Assembly: GCA_035399665.1 (NCBI GenBank)
Contig: DAOPJM010000067.1
Span: 1 to 6,034 of the forward strand
Length of the DNA: 6,034 nt
Direction of reading: 5' to 3'
Source: DAOPJM01 sp035399665
GTDB lineage: Bacteria > Bacillota > Clostridia > Christensenellales > CAG-138
The translations under genes were made by a program, and so were the position numbers. Shown here one piece after another: positions 1 to 5,636 of the stretch. The notes under the pieces were generated by a model. The model was given only the letters and a program-made list of their open reading frames with translations. It searched no databases and was not told the DNA's origin. Position 1 is the first letter of the stretch. Each line of letters opens with the position of its first letter.

Positions 1-258
1 GGTTTGAATGATGTTGTTGAGGATTACTTCAAGCGGCTGCCCGTTCTTTTCGTACATGGCAAGAAGAAAACAGGGAAGCATGGACAGTACCATGACAATG
101 GCCGCCGTGCTCACGCCGGTTGAGTTTTTGAGCAAAAAGAAAAGCGGTACGCCGATAAGCGCCCCGCTGCCGAAACAGATCAACTGTCTCTTGGTGAGAT
201 TGAACATCACCTTCGTCTTGACTTTGGTGAGGTCTTTGGGAACTGGAACATACGCCAT
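1..258 (-). CDS. PrgI family conjugation membrane protein, VirB3-like (3' end outside window)
   Basis: The 86 visible codons begin MAYVPVPKDL and run off the left edge, so the C-terminus is missing. The start at 258 is set by AGGAGG (265-270) six bases upstream. It begins 15 bases after the stop of the trbL-like gene, so the two are almost certainly co-transcribed. The protein has a short basic N-terminus (TKVKTKVMFNLTKRQ) and then two hydrophobic segments, at about residues 25-44 and 50-69, separated by a short polar turn. This is the layout of PrgI-family proteins of Gram-positive type IV secretion systems, which take the place of VirB3 at the inner face of the channel and usually precede the VirB4-type ATPase gene. 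The family call rests on recalled sequence pattern plus gene order; the VirB3-like role is family knowledge, not visible in the residues. Confidence 0.85.
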   Translation of the reverse strand, partial: MAYVPVPKDLTKVKTKVMFNLTKRQLICFGSGALIGVPLFFLLKNSTGVSTAAIVMVLSMLPCFLLAMYEKNGQPLEVILNNIIQT

Positions 259-273
259 GAGAAACCTCCTTCC

Positions 274-1143
274 TTAATGGGCGTTGAAGATGGACTTGGC
301 AAGGCTCCCGGTCTTAAACAACGTGAAGCAGAGCAAAACCGTATATCCCATGCACGTCCAAATGGCATTGCCGATGTCGGCTTCGACGGCGATGGACTGA
401 ACCAAAACCGCATATATAGCGACACAGACGATTATCAGAAATGCTTGGAAACCGAGCGCCATCAAAGAACGGAAGTAGTTTTGTCCCATCTGCCCCCATT
501 CACGGTTGGCCATTGTCGCCATAGGAATTGGTGCAACCGACGTAACAAGGTAGATCTCAATCATTCGTCCATAGACGATGATGAAGATGCAGATGGTCAA
601 AGCCCACATGGTAATGCCCACAAAAAGGCTTTGAAACCAAAGACCGAACAGGGGGCCCAATTCCATTTCCATCAGGCGAGCCTCCAAATCGGTGATTGCC
701 GTTGTAATGTCGATGGAAGCGTTGCCGACTATCACTCCGGCAGCGCCGTTTACCACCGTCTGAGCCACGTCAAAGACGGCCATGACGATGTTCCATGTGT
801 TCGTTACTATCAGAACAGCGCAGAACGTCTTGAAAATCCACTTGAAGAAAATCCAAGTGTCAAAGTCATTCATGTTGTTCTTGTCGATGACCATCTGTAT
901 GAGTTCATAGGTCATAACAAACGCGAGTATCACACCGGCTATCGGGAGTATCACCGTTTCGGAGAGGTTCCGCACCATGTTAAAAACGCCTGAGTTCCAT
1001 GCTTGCGGTGTCGAGCCGACCTGACCGGCGATTTCTCCGACTTTTTGATTTACGTTGTCGAACATTCCTGACAGGTTATCCAGTATGCCGCTGACCAGCA
1101 CTTCTTTGAGCCAATCGGTGATTTTTTGCCATATCATATCCAA
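274..1143 (-). CDS. VirB6/TrbL-like conjugal transfer channel protein (CD0415/CD1112-type)
   Basis: This 289-residue polytopic membrane protein probably forms part of the inner-membrane channel of the conjugation machine. An amphipathic N-terminus (about 1-50, with DNLSGMFDNVNQKV) is followed by hydrophobic segments near residues 62-86, 100-124, 163-192, 194-211, 226-250 and 258-276. The central conserved part includes YGRMIEIYLVTSVAPIPMA (191-209), typical of VirB6/TrbL-like proteins in Clostridial ICEs. I take the TTG at 1143 as the start because AAGGAGG (1153-1159) lies nine bases upstream. The only nearby ATG (1137, codon 3) would be 15 bases away. It lies between maff2 and the prgI-like gene, the usual place in this element family. 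It appears full length, with no break in frame. A strong hairpin just upstream of the ribosome binding site may affect its translation. Confidence 0.9.
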   Translation of the reverse strand: MDMIWQKITDWLKEVLVSGILDNLSGMFDNVNQKVGEIAGQVGSTPQAWNSGVFNMVRNLSETVILPIAGVILAFVMTYELIQMVIDKNNMNDFDTWIFFKWIFKTFCAVLIVTNTWNIVMAVFDVAQTVVNGAAGVIVGNASIDITTAITDLEARLMEMELGPLFGLWFQSLFVGITMWALTICIFIIVYGRMIEIYLVTSVAPIPMATMANREWGQMGQNYFRSLMALGFQAFLIIVCVAIYAVLVQSIAVEADIGNAIWTCMGYTVLLCFTLFKTGSLAKSIFNAH

Positions 1144-1152
1144 TGGGCGTTA

Positions 1153-1159
1153 CCTCCTT
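1153..1159 (-). promoter_or_regulatory. Ribosome binding site AAGGAGG that sets a TTG start for the trbL-like gene
   Basis: The motif reads AAGGAGG on the minus strand. Its spacing to the TTG at 1143 is nine bases, against 15 to the in-frame ATG at 1137, so TTG is favoured. The same geometry (AAGGAGGT, nine bases, TTG) occurs before repA. Confidence 0.7.
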
Positions 1160-1162
1160 TCC

Positions 1163-1193
1163 CGTGCTCTCCCGCACGGGGCGGGAGAGCACG
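1163..1193 (-). other. Perfect 13-bp intergenic hairpin between maff2 and the trbL-like gene
   Basis: Bases 1163-1175 (CGTGCTCTCCCGC) are exactly complementary to 1181-1193, leaving a five-base loop. In the minus-strand transcript the GC-rich stem ends only three bases before the AAGGAGG of the downstream gene. It is followed by GGAAAGGAGG and not by a U-run, so it is not a standard intrinsic terminator. Bases 1194-1197 (CCUU in RNA) could also pair with 1156-1159 (AAGG), which would extend the structure over part of the ribosome binding site. An mRNA-stabilising end for maff2 or a translational brake on trbL are the likeliest roles; both are inference. Confidence 0.7.
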
Positions 1194-1222
1194 AAGGGTT
1201 TATTAGTTGTGCCGATTGCGGA

Positions 1223-1438
1223 TTAACCGAACAGGCCGGAGAGAAGCGGGACGAGGACGAGGCCGACGAGTGCGACGCCGCCACCGGCCATAAGCTGCTT
1301 CATGCCCTGACTCTTAGCGCCGGGGTTATCGTTGCCGTAACCTTCGAGCAGATTGATTGCGCCCCAGATGCCGAGGCCAGCGCCCAGCGCGATAACGAGG
1401 GTCTGAAGAACGTCAACAGCAGAGTTAAAGAAATCCAT
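1223..1438 (-). CDS. Maff2 family small membrane protein
   Basis: This complete 71-residue protein (MDFFNSAVDVLQTLVIALGA...) has a good ribosome binding site, GGAGG at 1445-1449, six bases before ATG. It contains two glycine-rich hydrophobic segments at about residues 11-33 and 47-68, joined by a polar loop (NLLEGYGNDNPGAKSQGMKQ). Length, the GYGNDNPGAK loop and the position between virD4 and the trbL-like gene match the Maff2 family carried by Clostridial conjugative elements. The biochemical role is not established to my knowledge. Small size, two membrane segments and gene position resemble VirB2/TrbC-type pilins, but that is inference. It is bounded by a terminator-like hairpin upstream (1478-1502) and a perfect hairpin downstream (1163-1193), so its mRNA level may be set separately from its neighbours. 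Confidence 0.88.
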   Translation of the reverse strand: MDFFNSAVDVLQTLVIALGAGLGIWGAINLLEGYGNDNPGAKSQGMKQLMAGGGVALVGLVLVPLLSGLFG

Positions 1439-1477
1439 AGTGTACCTCCATATAATTTGTTTTTGATTTTGGGTAAC

Positions 1478-1502
1478 AAAAAAGGCCGCTTATTCAGCGG
1501 CC
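1478..1502 (-). terminator. Intrinsic terminator-like hairpin overlapping the virD4 stop codon
   Basis: On the minus strand, GGCCGCT (1502-1496) and AGCGGCC (1490-1484) form a perfect 7-bp stem around a five-base loop, followed directly by six T (1483-1478). The 5' arm and loop include the last virD4 codons and most of its TAA stop (1492-1490). The maff2 ribosome binding site follows about 30 bases later. The form is that of a rho-independent terminator, but it lies inside a co-oriented gene string, so partial termination is more likely than a full operon end. Confidence 0.75.
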
Positions 1503-3265
1503 ACGGGTTCGCCGGACAGGTCAACATCGTAAACGTCGAACACTTCATCCGGCTTCGGTTTGAGTTTTGTGGATAGGAAACGCTCAATGTCAAAGGCATT
1601 GCGCGGGTCTGCGTCGGACAGATACTTATAGTTGGGGTGCCGCGTTATATCGTACTTATCCGACAGGAACGGCCGGACGCCTCTCAACTGCAAGATGCAC
1701 TTGCCGCCGTCGAGAACGGCCAGCTCGTCAATGCTCATCAACTCCTTTCCCAATTTCTGATAGTTCAGGCTGTGGGAAACTTCGCGGCCTCGGTTTTCCC
1801 CGGTGTTATAGGTGTCGATAGTTTCCTTCCCCAGCGTTTCGGCCAGCTCCTTTAATGTGGTGCGCTCCTTGCCGCCCAAGAAAATGGTGCTGTCCATATT
1901 GCCGATGATCGTGTCCGAATTGTCCTTGTAGAGAGCCTTTAGCTGGCTCTGCGCCTGTAAAACCAAGCAGCATGAGATTTCTCTGCTTCGGATTGTGGCC
2001 ACCAGCTTTTCCAGCTTCGGTATTTGCCCTATGTTGGCCGCCTCATCAATCAGGCAGCGCACATGGACAGGCAACCGTCCTCCGTACACATCGTCCGCCT
2101 TGTCGCACAGAAGATTGAACAACTGCGTGTAGGCCATGCTTACAAGGAAATTGAACGTATCGTCGGTGTCGGAAATGATTATGAATAGAGCCGTTTTCGT
2201 ATCGCCAAGGGTATCCAGCTCTAATTCATCGTAGGAAGTCAGCTCGCGGAGTTCAGCGATGTCAAAGGGAGCCAGCCGAGCGCCGCATGAGATAAGGATG
2301 CTCTTTGCTGTCTTGCCCGCAGCCAGCTTGTACTTCTTGTACTGGCGCACCGCAAAGTGGTCGGGCTTCTCTTTTTCAAGAGCTTCAAACATCAGGTCAA
2401 CGGGGTTTTGGAAGTCCTCGTCGTCCTCGCGCACCTCCGAAGCGTTGATGAACTCGATTAGCGTGGAAAAGTTCTGTTCTTCGCTGGGGGCTTCATAGTG
2501 GATGTAGCCGATAAGCGCCGTATAGAGCAGCGTTTCAGCCTTGACCCAAAAATCGTCACCGGCTTTGCCCTCGCCCTTGGTATTGGCAATCAGCGTCGTG
2601 ACCAGCTTCAGGATGTCTTTCTCCGAATGGATGTAGGCAAATGGGTTATAGTGCATACTCTTTCGGAAATTGATGGTGTTCAGGATTTTCAAACGGTAAT
2701 GCTCTCGTTGAAGGAGCTTCCCGCACTCAACCACGATGCTGCCCTTGGGGTCAGTCACGACGTAGGAACTGTGGCATTGCATGAGGTTCGGTTTGAGCCA
2801 GAAACGGGTCTTGCCGGAGCCGGAGCCGCCAACGATGAGGACATTCTTGTTCCTCGCCGTTTTGGGGTCTTTCGGACGGTTGTTCATCGTGAGCCGTTCA
2901 GTCTGCGTCAGGATGACATTGTTCTGGAAAGTGGGGTCGATATACGGCTTGATGTCGTCGGCGTTTCCCCACCGAGCAGTCCCGTATTCCATGTTCTTTC
3001 GGAACTTCTTTGCGTTCTTCCCCTTAATGTAGACCGCCAAGCGGAGTGCTACCGCAACGGCGATGCCAACACACAGGTCAATCGGATGGAAGCTGGGCAG
3101 GATGCTCTGGAAAGCAGCGGCAAAGCCGCCCATCAGGTGAATTACCTTGCCAGAGAAGTCAGCACCCTCGGCCATACGCCATGCCTGTCCGACCTTTGTT
3201 GCCAAGAGGCCGATAAGCACATAAGGCAAATTGGGGAGGATGAGCTTTTTGATGTTCACCTTCAT
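1490..3265 (-). CDS. virD4: VirD4/TraG-type type IV secretion coupling ATPase
   Basis: This 591-residue protein links the relaxase-DNA complex to the transfer channel and powers DNA export. Hydrophobic segments near residues 10-27 and 62-80 anchor it in the membrane. The conserved VirD4/TraG entry motif NMEYGTARWG is at 91-100. Walker A is GGSGSGKT (146-153), DPKGS is at 172-176, and Walker B CLIDEAAN (404-411) leads into the family segment QIPKLEKLVATIRSREI and then LVLQAQSQL (434-442). All expected ATPase motifs are intact and the length is normal, ending in an acidic tail. The ATG at 3265 overlaps the pcfB stop by four bases (3262-3265), with AAGGAG about eight bases upstream, indicating translational coupling. 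The relaxase that delivers its substrate is not in this window. A terminator-like hairpin overlaps its stop codon. Confidence 0.95.
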   Translation of the reverse strand: MKVNIKKLILPNLPYVLIGLLATKVGQAWRMAEGADFSGKVIHLMGGFAAAFQSILPSFHPIDLCVGIAVAVALRLAVYIKGKNAKKFRKNMEYGTARWGNADDIKPYIDPTFQNNVILTQTERLTMNNRPKDPKTARNKNVLIVGGSGSGKTRFWLKPNLMQCHSSYVVTDPKGSIVVECGKLLQREHYRLKILNTINFRKSMHYNPFAYIHSEKDILKLVTTLIANTKGEGKAGDDFWVKAETLLYTALIGYIHYEAPSEEQNFSTLIEFINASEVREDDEDFQNPVDLMFEALEKEKPDHFAVRQYKKYKLAAGKTAKSILISCGARLAPFDIAELRELTSYDELELDTLGDTKTALFIIISDTDDTFNFLVSMAYTQLFNLLCDKADDVYGGRLPVHVRCLIDEAANIGQIPKLEKLVATIRSREISCCLVLQAQSQLKALYKDNSDTIIGNMDSTIFLGGKERTTLKELAETLGKETIDTYNTGENRGREVSHSLNYQKLGKELMSIDELAVLDGGKCILQLRGVRPFLSDKYDITRHPNYKYLSDADPRNAFDIERFLSTKLKPKPDEVFDVYDVDLSGEPVAAE

Positions 3266-3753
3266 CGCGTCAGCTCCTTGTCTCGGTTCTTCACGCGGTC
3301 AATGGTGTTCGCCTTGACAATCGCTTTGAACTTCGCAAGCACGGCGAGGATTGACGGGCGTTCTGCGTGTCTGATTTTCTTCGCCGAATACTCGGTGAAA
3401 GCCGCCGTCAGAGCGTCAGCATCCTTGGCCTTGAAGAACACAAGGTATTTGGGCTTTTCGCCTGATGTGTCTTTTTTGAGCGCATAGTCAACACCGTATT
3501 TTCGGGCAACACGTTCAAAGCTCTTGATATTGCTGTCCGTGATTTCGATGTTGGATACGCCCTGACCCTGACCGACCAGCTTCTTGACAGACTGTTTCCC
3601 ATGAGGGGTAACGGGACTGTCGCGGCTGTTGAGCCGCTTTTTCTCCTTGACATAGGCCAGATACTTGGCAATGGCAGCTTTCAGCACCCGCCCGGTGAGC
3701 TTGGTGGTGCTGATGGCCAGCGTTACCGACCTGTTTTCAACTTCTTCTTGCAT
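3262..3753 (-). CDS. pcfB: PcfB family (DUF3801) conjugation protein
   Basis: This soluble 163-residue basic protein starts MQEEVENRSVTLAISTTKLTGRVL. AGGAGG (3762-3767) lies eight bases before ATG. The N-terminal segment LTGRVLKAAIAKYL (about 19-32), the central VSNIEITDSNIKSFERVARKYGVDYALKKD (about 66-95) and KYLVFFKAKDADALTAAFTEY (about 102-122) fit the DUF3801/PcfB family named from enterococcal plasmid pCF10. It has no membrane segment. It overlaps the virD4 start by four bases, so the two products are probably made together and may act together; pcfB is likewise next to the coupling protein gene pcfC in pCF10. The family's precise function is poorly defined; assisting substrate presentation to VirD4 is inference. 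Confidence 0.85.
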   Translation of the reverse strand: MQEEVENRSVTLAISTTKLTGRVLKAAIAKYLAYVKEKKRLNSRDSPVTPHGKQSVKKLVGQGQGVSNIEITDSNIKSFERVARKYGVDYALKKDTSGEKPKYLVFFKAKDADALTAAFTEYSAKKIRHAERPSILAVLAKFKAIVKANTIDRVKNRDKELTR

Positions 3754-3830
3754 GAATGGTTCCTCCTTTCCCTGATATTGGCCGTATCACTAAGGCGGCA
3801 CGACCAGCCTGCGAATGAGATAGTCATAGG

Positions 3831-4178
3831 TCATTCTCCGCTTCGTCCCTGACCTTTAACGGTGAGAATACCGTCCAAGGTAGTAGCGGTGATACGCAAA
3901 CGCTCTGCGATGGCGATGTCGGCTTTCATGGCTTCATCTACGGTATCGCCGCAAACGACGAGCACACGGGAACGCCGGAGCATTTCATGGCCGATGTCCA
4001 AACCGTCCTTGTGCTCCTGTGGAATAGCATCGTTGATAAAGAGCGGCAGAAAGAGAAGCGGACAGATCGGGGCGAACCCGGCGTCGAACACCTTGCGGCA
4101 ATATGCAGCCGCATCCTCGGTATTCTCAAATTCGTTTGCGCCCCAAGGGGCAGTAATGTAGGCAAAGGGTCTTGTCAT
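3831..4178 (-). CDS. DUF4406/DUF7768-like protein, nucleoside deoxyribosyltransferase-like fold
   Basis: This 115-residue soluble protein starts MTRPFAYITAPWG. The ATG at 4178 is chosen because AGGAG (4186-4190) lies seven bases upstream. An in-frame opening further upstream is only shadow of the preceding gene. A strand plus turn (AYITAPWG, 6-13) is followed by a helix with NTEDAAAYCRKVFDAGFAPICPLLFLPLF (19-47), then DIGHEMLRRSRVLVVCGDTVDEAMKADIAIAERL (61-94). This order resembles DUF4406-type proteins related to nucleoside 2-deoxyribosyltransferases, where the acidic residue after the S/D-E-G/A-M helix is catalytically relevant. I cannot confirm an active site. It starts 13 bases after the DUF3846 gene ends. 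Such genes are common between replication and transfer modules of these ICEs; the role is unknown. Confidence 0.75.
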   Translation of the reverse strand: MTRPFAYITAPWGANEFENTEDAAAYCRKVFDAGFAPICPLLFLPLFINDAIPQEHKDGLDIGHEMLRRSRVLVVCGDTVDEAMKADIAIAERLRITATTLDGILTVKGQGRSGE

Positions 4179-4191
4179 ATCTTGGCTCCTT

Positions 4192-4647
4192 TCATCGTGC
4201 GTCGCGGTTGACGGTGTGTTTGATTTTGTCCTTGTGCTTCTCGATAGTGGCTGCTTTCGGCTCAATAGGGATGGCCATTATCCGGCTGCCGAGCTTCATA
4301 AAAATCTCTGGATGTGCGAACTTATCTTTGAACTGCTCTGCAAGCTCCGGCGTCAGCGACGTGAAATCATCCTCTCCCAGCCCGCAGACGAAGAACTTAC
4401 CGGCGATGATGTCATATATCTCGCCGTTTTCGTCACGCAAAGCACGGTTCAGTTTCATGCCAAGGATTTTCCCGTCCTCGTTGCAGACAAGCGCCACCGG
4501 CTCATCAAAGGGGTAGACAGGCTCGATGCTTCCGCCTACGGCGTCCTGCATGGCTTTCAAGTCGCTGCCGATGTTGGCCATGTATGGCGTTTTCTCAGGC
4601 TCAACGACAAGCACGTTCATTGATTTGCTCTCGTCAAAAGTGTCCAT
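4192..4647 (-). CDS. DUF3846 domain protein
   Basis: This complete 151-residue soluble acidic protein has the segments MNVLVVEPEKTPYMANIG (10-27), VYPFDEPVALVCNEDGKILGMKLNRALRD (44-72) and IYDIIAGKFFVCGL (77-90), which I recognise as the DUF3846 pattern common in Firmicutes mobile elements. The start at 4647 has AAAGGA (4655-4660) seven bases upstream. MNVLVV at codon 10 could be an internal start but lacks a convincing site. The ribosome binding site directly follows the T-run of the terminator-like hairpin at the end of repA. The C-terminal part after about residue 125 is lysine-rich (EKHKDKIKHTVNRDAR). Function is unknown. Confidence 0.83.
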   Translation of the reverse strand: MDTFDESKSMNVLVVEPEKTPYMANIGSDLKAMQDAVGGSIEPVYPFDEPVALVCNEDGKILGMKLNRALRDENGEIYDIIAGKFFVCGLGEDDFTSLTPELAEQFKDKFAHPEIFMKLGSRIMAIPIEPKAATIEKHKDKIKHTVNRDAR

Positions 4648-4661
4648 TATTTCATCCTTTC

Positions 4662-4692
4662 AAAAAAATAGCTCATGCCTTTCAGCGTGAGC
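4662..4692 (-). terminator. Intrinsic terminator-like hairpin overlapping the repA stop codon
   Basis: On the minus strand GCTCACGC (4692-4685) pairs with GCATGAGC (4678-4671) with one C/A mismatch and a six-base loop. Two bases (TA) then lead into a seven-T run (4668-4662). The repA TGA (4684-4682) lies in the loop. The next gene's ribosome binding site begins within two bases of the T-run, so termination efficiency and translation of the DUF3846 gene could be linked. Confidence 0.65.
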
Positions 4693-5611
4693 CGTCTCCG
4701 TACATATCGTGATTGACCAATGCCGAGTAGTAGCTGTCGATGGTGCTGGGGGCATTGAACAGCGTGGCAAGCATATACTTCTTGATGTTCCTCACGCGGG
4801 TGGTATTGTTGTTGAGGCACTCAAAGACGTACTCAACGTGCATACTGTTGAGCTTCAAGAGCTTGTCTTTCACAAAGGACGCCGGGTATTCATCTCCGGC
4901 AATGTTTATCGTGGGTTTGGTAGAACAAAGCGTCTCGACAATCAGCTCCACGATTTCATCCATACGGCTGCGGTCTGCCTTGGGGTCTTGCATGAGAATA
5001 TCGTACTCAAGATTTTCTCTGACAATCTCTCTCATCCCATCCACATCAATCCCATTAGGCGTTCTCTTTGATGGATAGATAGATGGATCAGTATAGCTAT
5101 TTTCAGGATTATTTTTCTCAAGATAACTACGCGCCGATTCCGGGAAGTCTGCACTTCCTGATTGCGGAAGTCTTGACTGCCGATTTTCGGAAGTCTGCAC
5201 TTCCGATTTTGAGAAGTCTTGACTGCCGGTATGCGGAAGTCTGGCCTGACCGAAAAACGCTTTCATCACATAAATCTTTGTCGGGCGGCCTTGGCCTTGC
5301 TTAACCCTGCGAATAAGCCCGATACCCTTGTCTGCATCCAGCTCTGCAAGCAGCTTGACAGCCTTACCATGCTGACAGTTCAGTTGCTCCATGATGTCCT
5401 CCAGCGTGAAGTAGATATATACGCGGTTCAGATCGTCCATCCAGCCGTTTTTCATGGAAAGCCCCATGCGGTCAAGCATCAGGCCGTATAAGAGCTTTGC
5501 ATCGGTGGAAACGTGTCTGAACCGCTCATCGGTGATAAGAATACGGGGAACACGGAAATAGCTGTACTGCTCTGCCTCCGTCCCGTAGTGGTATTCAAAG
5601 GGGTCGCCCAA
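4682..5611 (-). CDS. repA: RepA_N family replication initiator
   Basis: This 309-residue initiator begins MGDPFEYHYGTEAEQYSYFRVP, a signature I associate with RepA_N proteins of Firmicutes plasmids and ICEs. The N-terminal DNA-binding domain covers about 1-118, with winged-helix-like segments STDAKLLYGLMLDRM (35-49), FTLEDIMEQLNCQHGKAVKLLAEL (68-91) and a GRPTKIYVMK wing (108-117). A low-complexity linker of R/S/Q/P residues runs from about 119 to 183. The C-terminal helical domain (about 188-309; DUF6017-like) ends IKKYMLATLFNAPSTIDSYYSALVNHD. Translation starts at TTG 5611, nine bases after AAGGAGG (5621-5627). Its role would be opening an origin for autonomous replication of the element. 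The linker DNA holds a five-unit 23-bp repeat array, so gene and probable origin coincide. Terminator-like hairpins flank the gene on both sides. Confidence 0.92.
   Translation of the reverse strand: MGDPFEYHYGTEAEQYSYFRVPRILITDERFRHVSTDAKLLYGLMLDRMGLSMKNGWMDDLNRVYIYFTLEDIMEQLNCQHGKAVKLLAELDADKGIGLIRRVKQGQGRPTKIYVMKAFFGQARLPHTGSQDFSKSEVQTSENRQSRLPQSGSADFPESARSYLEKNNPENSYTDPSIYPSKRTPNGIDVDGMREIVRENLEYDILMQDPKADRSRMDEIVELIVETLCSTKPTINIAGDEYPASFVKDKLLKLNSMHVEYVFECLNNNTTRVRNIKKYMLATLFNAPSTIDSYYSALVNHDMYGDGSR
5070..5089 (+). repeat. Tetranucleotide GATN tract inside repA
   Basis: Five consecutive tetramers read GATG, GATA, GATA, GATG, GATC on the plus strand. They encode residues around 175-181 of the RepA linker. 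The tract lies next to the AT-rich stretch and iteron array. It may be a slippage-prone low-complexity tract or part of the origin; the sequence alone does not decide. Confidence 0.6.
5090..5129. other. AT-rich segment beside the iterons, candidate DNA unwinding element
   Basis: Only 10 of these 40 bases are G or C, clearly below the surrounding coding sequence. It lies between the GATN tract and the first 23-bp unit and codes for part of the RepA linker (about residues 161-174). An AT-rich stretch beside iterons is the usual site of strand opening in iteron-type origins. That role is inferred from position and composition. Confidence 0.5.
5143..5257 (+). repeat. Five 23-bp iterons within repA, candidate replication origin
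   Basis: GGAAGTCT begins at 5143, 5166, 5189 and 5235, and a one-mismatch copy (AGAAGTCT) at 5212, so five units follow each other at exactly 23 bp. Units 1 and 3 continue as GCACTTCC, forming the palindrome GGAAGT-CTGC-ACTTCC. Units 2 and 4 continue as TGACTGCC. Unit 5 (CTGGCCTGACC) is divergent. A weak further half-unit (GCCGATT, 5133-5139) precedes unit 1. The array covers RepA residues 119-157, the linker. Because 23 is not a multiple of three, successive units are read in different frames, so conservation must act on the DNA. In RepA_N plasmids such as pAD1 the origin is known to lie within repA and to bind RepA through repeats; assignment here is by analogy. Confidence 0.85.
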
Positions 5612-5620
5612 GCGTTGTCA

Positions 5621-5627
5621 CCTCCTT
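5621..5627 (-). promoter_or_regulatory. Ribosome binding site AAGGAGG that sets the TTG start of repA
   Basis: The motif AAGGAGG on the minus strand is nine bases from the TTG at 5611. No in-frame ATG or GTG lies near; the GTG within the motif itself is out of frame. The amino acid sequence from this TTG (MGDPFEYHYG) matches the usual family N-terminus, which supports the choice. Confidence 0.75.
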
Positions 5628-5636
5628 ACGGGCATG

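Noticed and set aside
277..993. 238-codon open frame on the plus strand
   Set aside because: It lies wholly opposite the well-supported trbL-like gene, is rich in H/D/N/R without domain pattern, and has no ribosome binding site of its own; it is an antisense shadow.
1439..1483. Promoter before maff2 (TTGTTA, 18 bases, TTATAT)
   Set aside because: The -10 matches only three of six consensus bases, and a start seven bases on would fall in the ribosome binding site, leaving almost no leader.
2229..2420. Extra GGAAGTC copies within virD4
   Set aside because: Isolated seven-base matches without the 23-bp spacing or flanking conservation are expected by chance and are not further iterons.
2498..3487. 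329-codon open frame on the plus strand
   Set aside because: It is antisense to virD4 (including the Walker A region) and pcfB, both of which show clear family motifs. No recognisable domain or start signal supports it.
3779..3806. Hairpin in the gap before pcfB (7-bp arms, 14-base loop)
   Set aside because: It needs a G-U pair and a large loop and has no T-run, so it is too weak to call as a regulatory element.
4179..4265. Upstream in-frame extension of the DUF4406-like gene to 4265
   Set aside because: The added 29 residues are low complexity and overlap the DUF3846 3' end. AGGAG at 4186-4190 is correctly spaced for the ATG at 4178.
5618..5635. Five-codon mini-ORF (MPVRR) whose AGG AGG codons form the repA ribosome binding site
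   Set aside because: Such short frames arise easily by chance. The SD-like GGAG upstream lies inside the terminator stem, so translation is doubtful.
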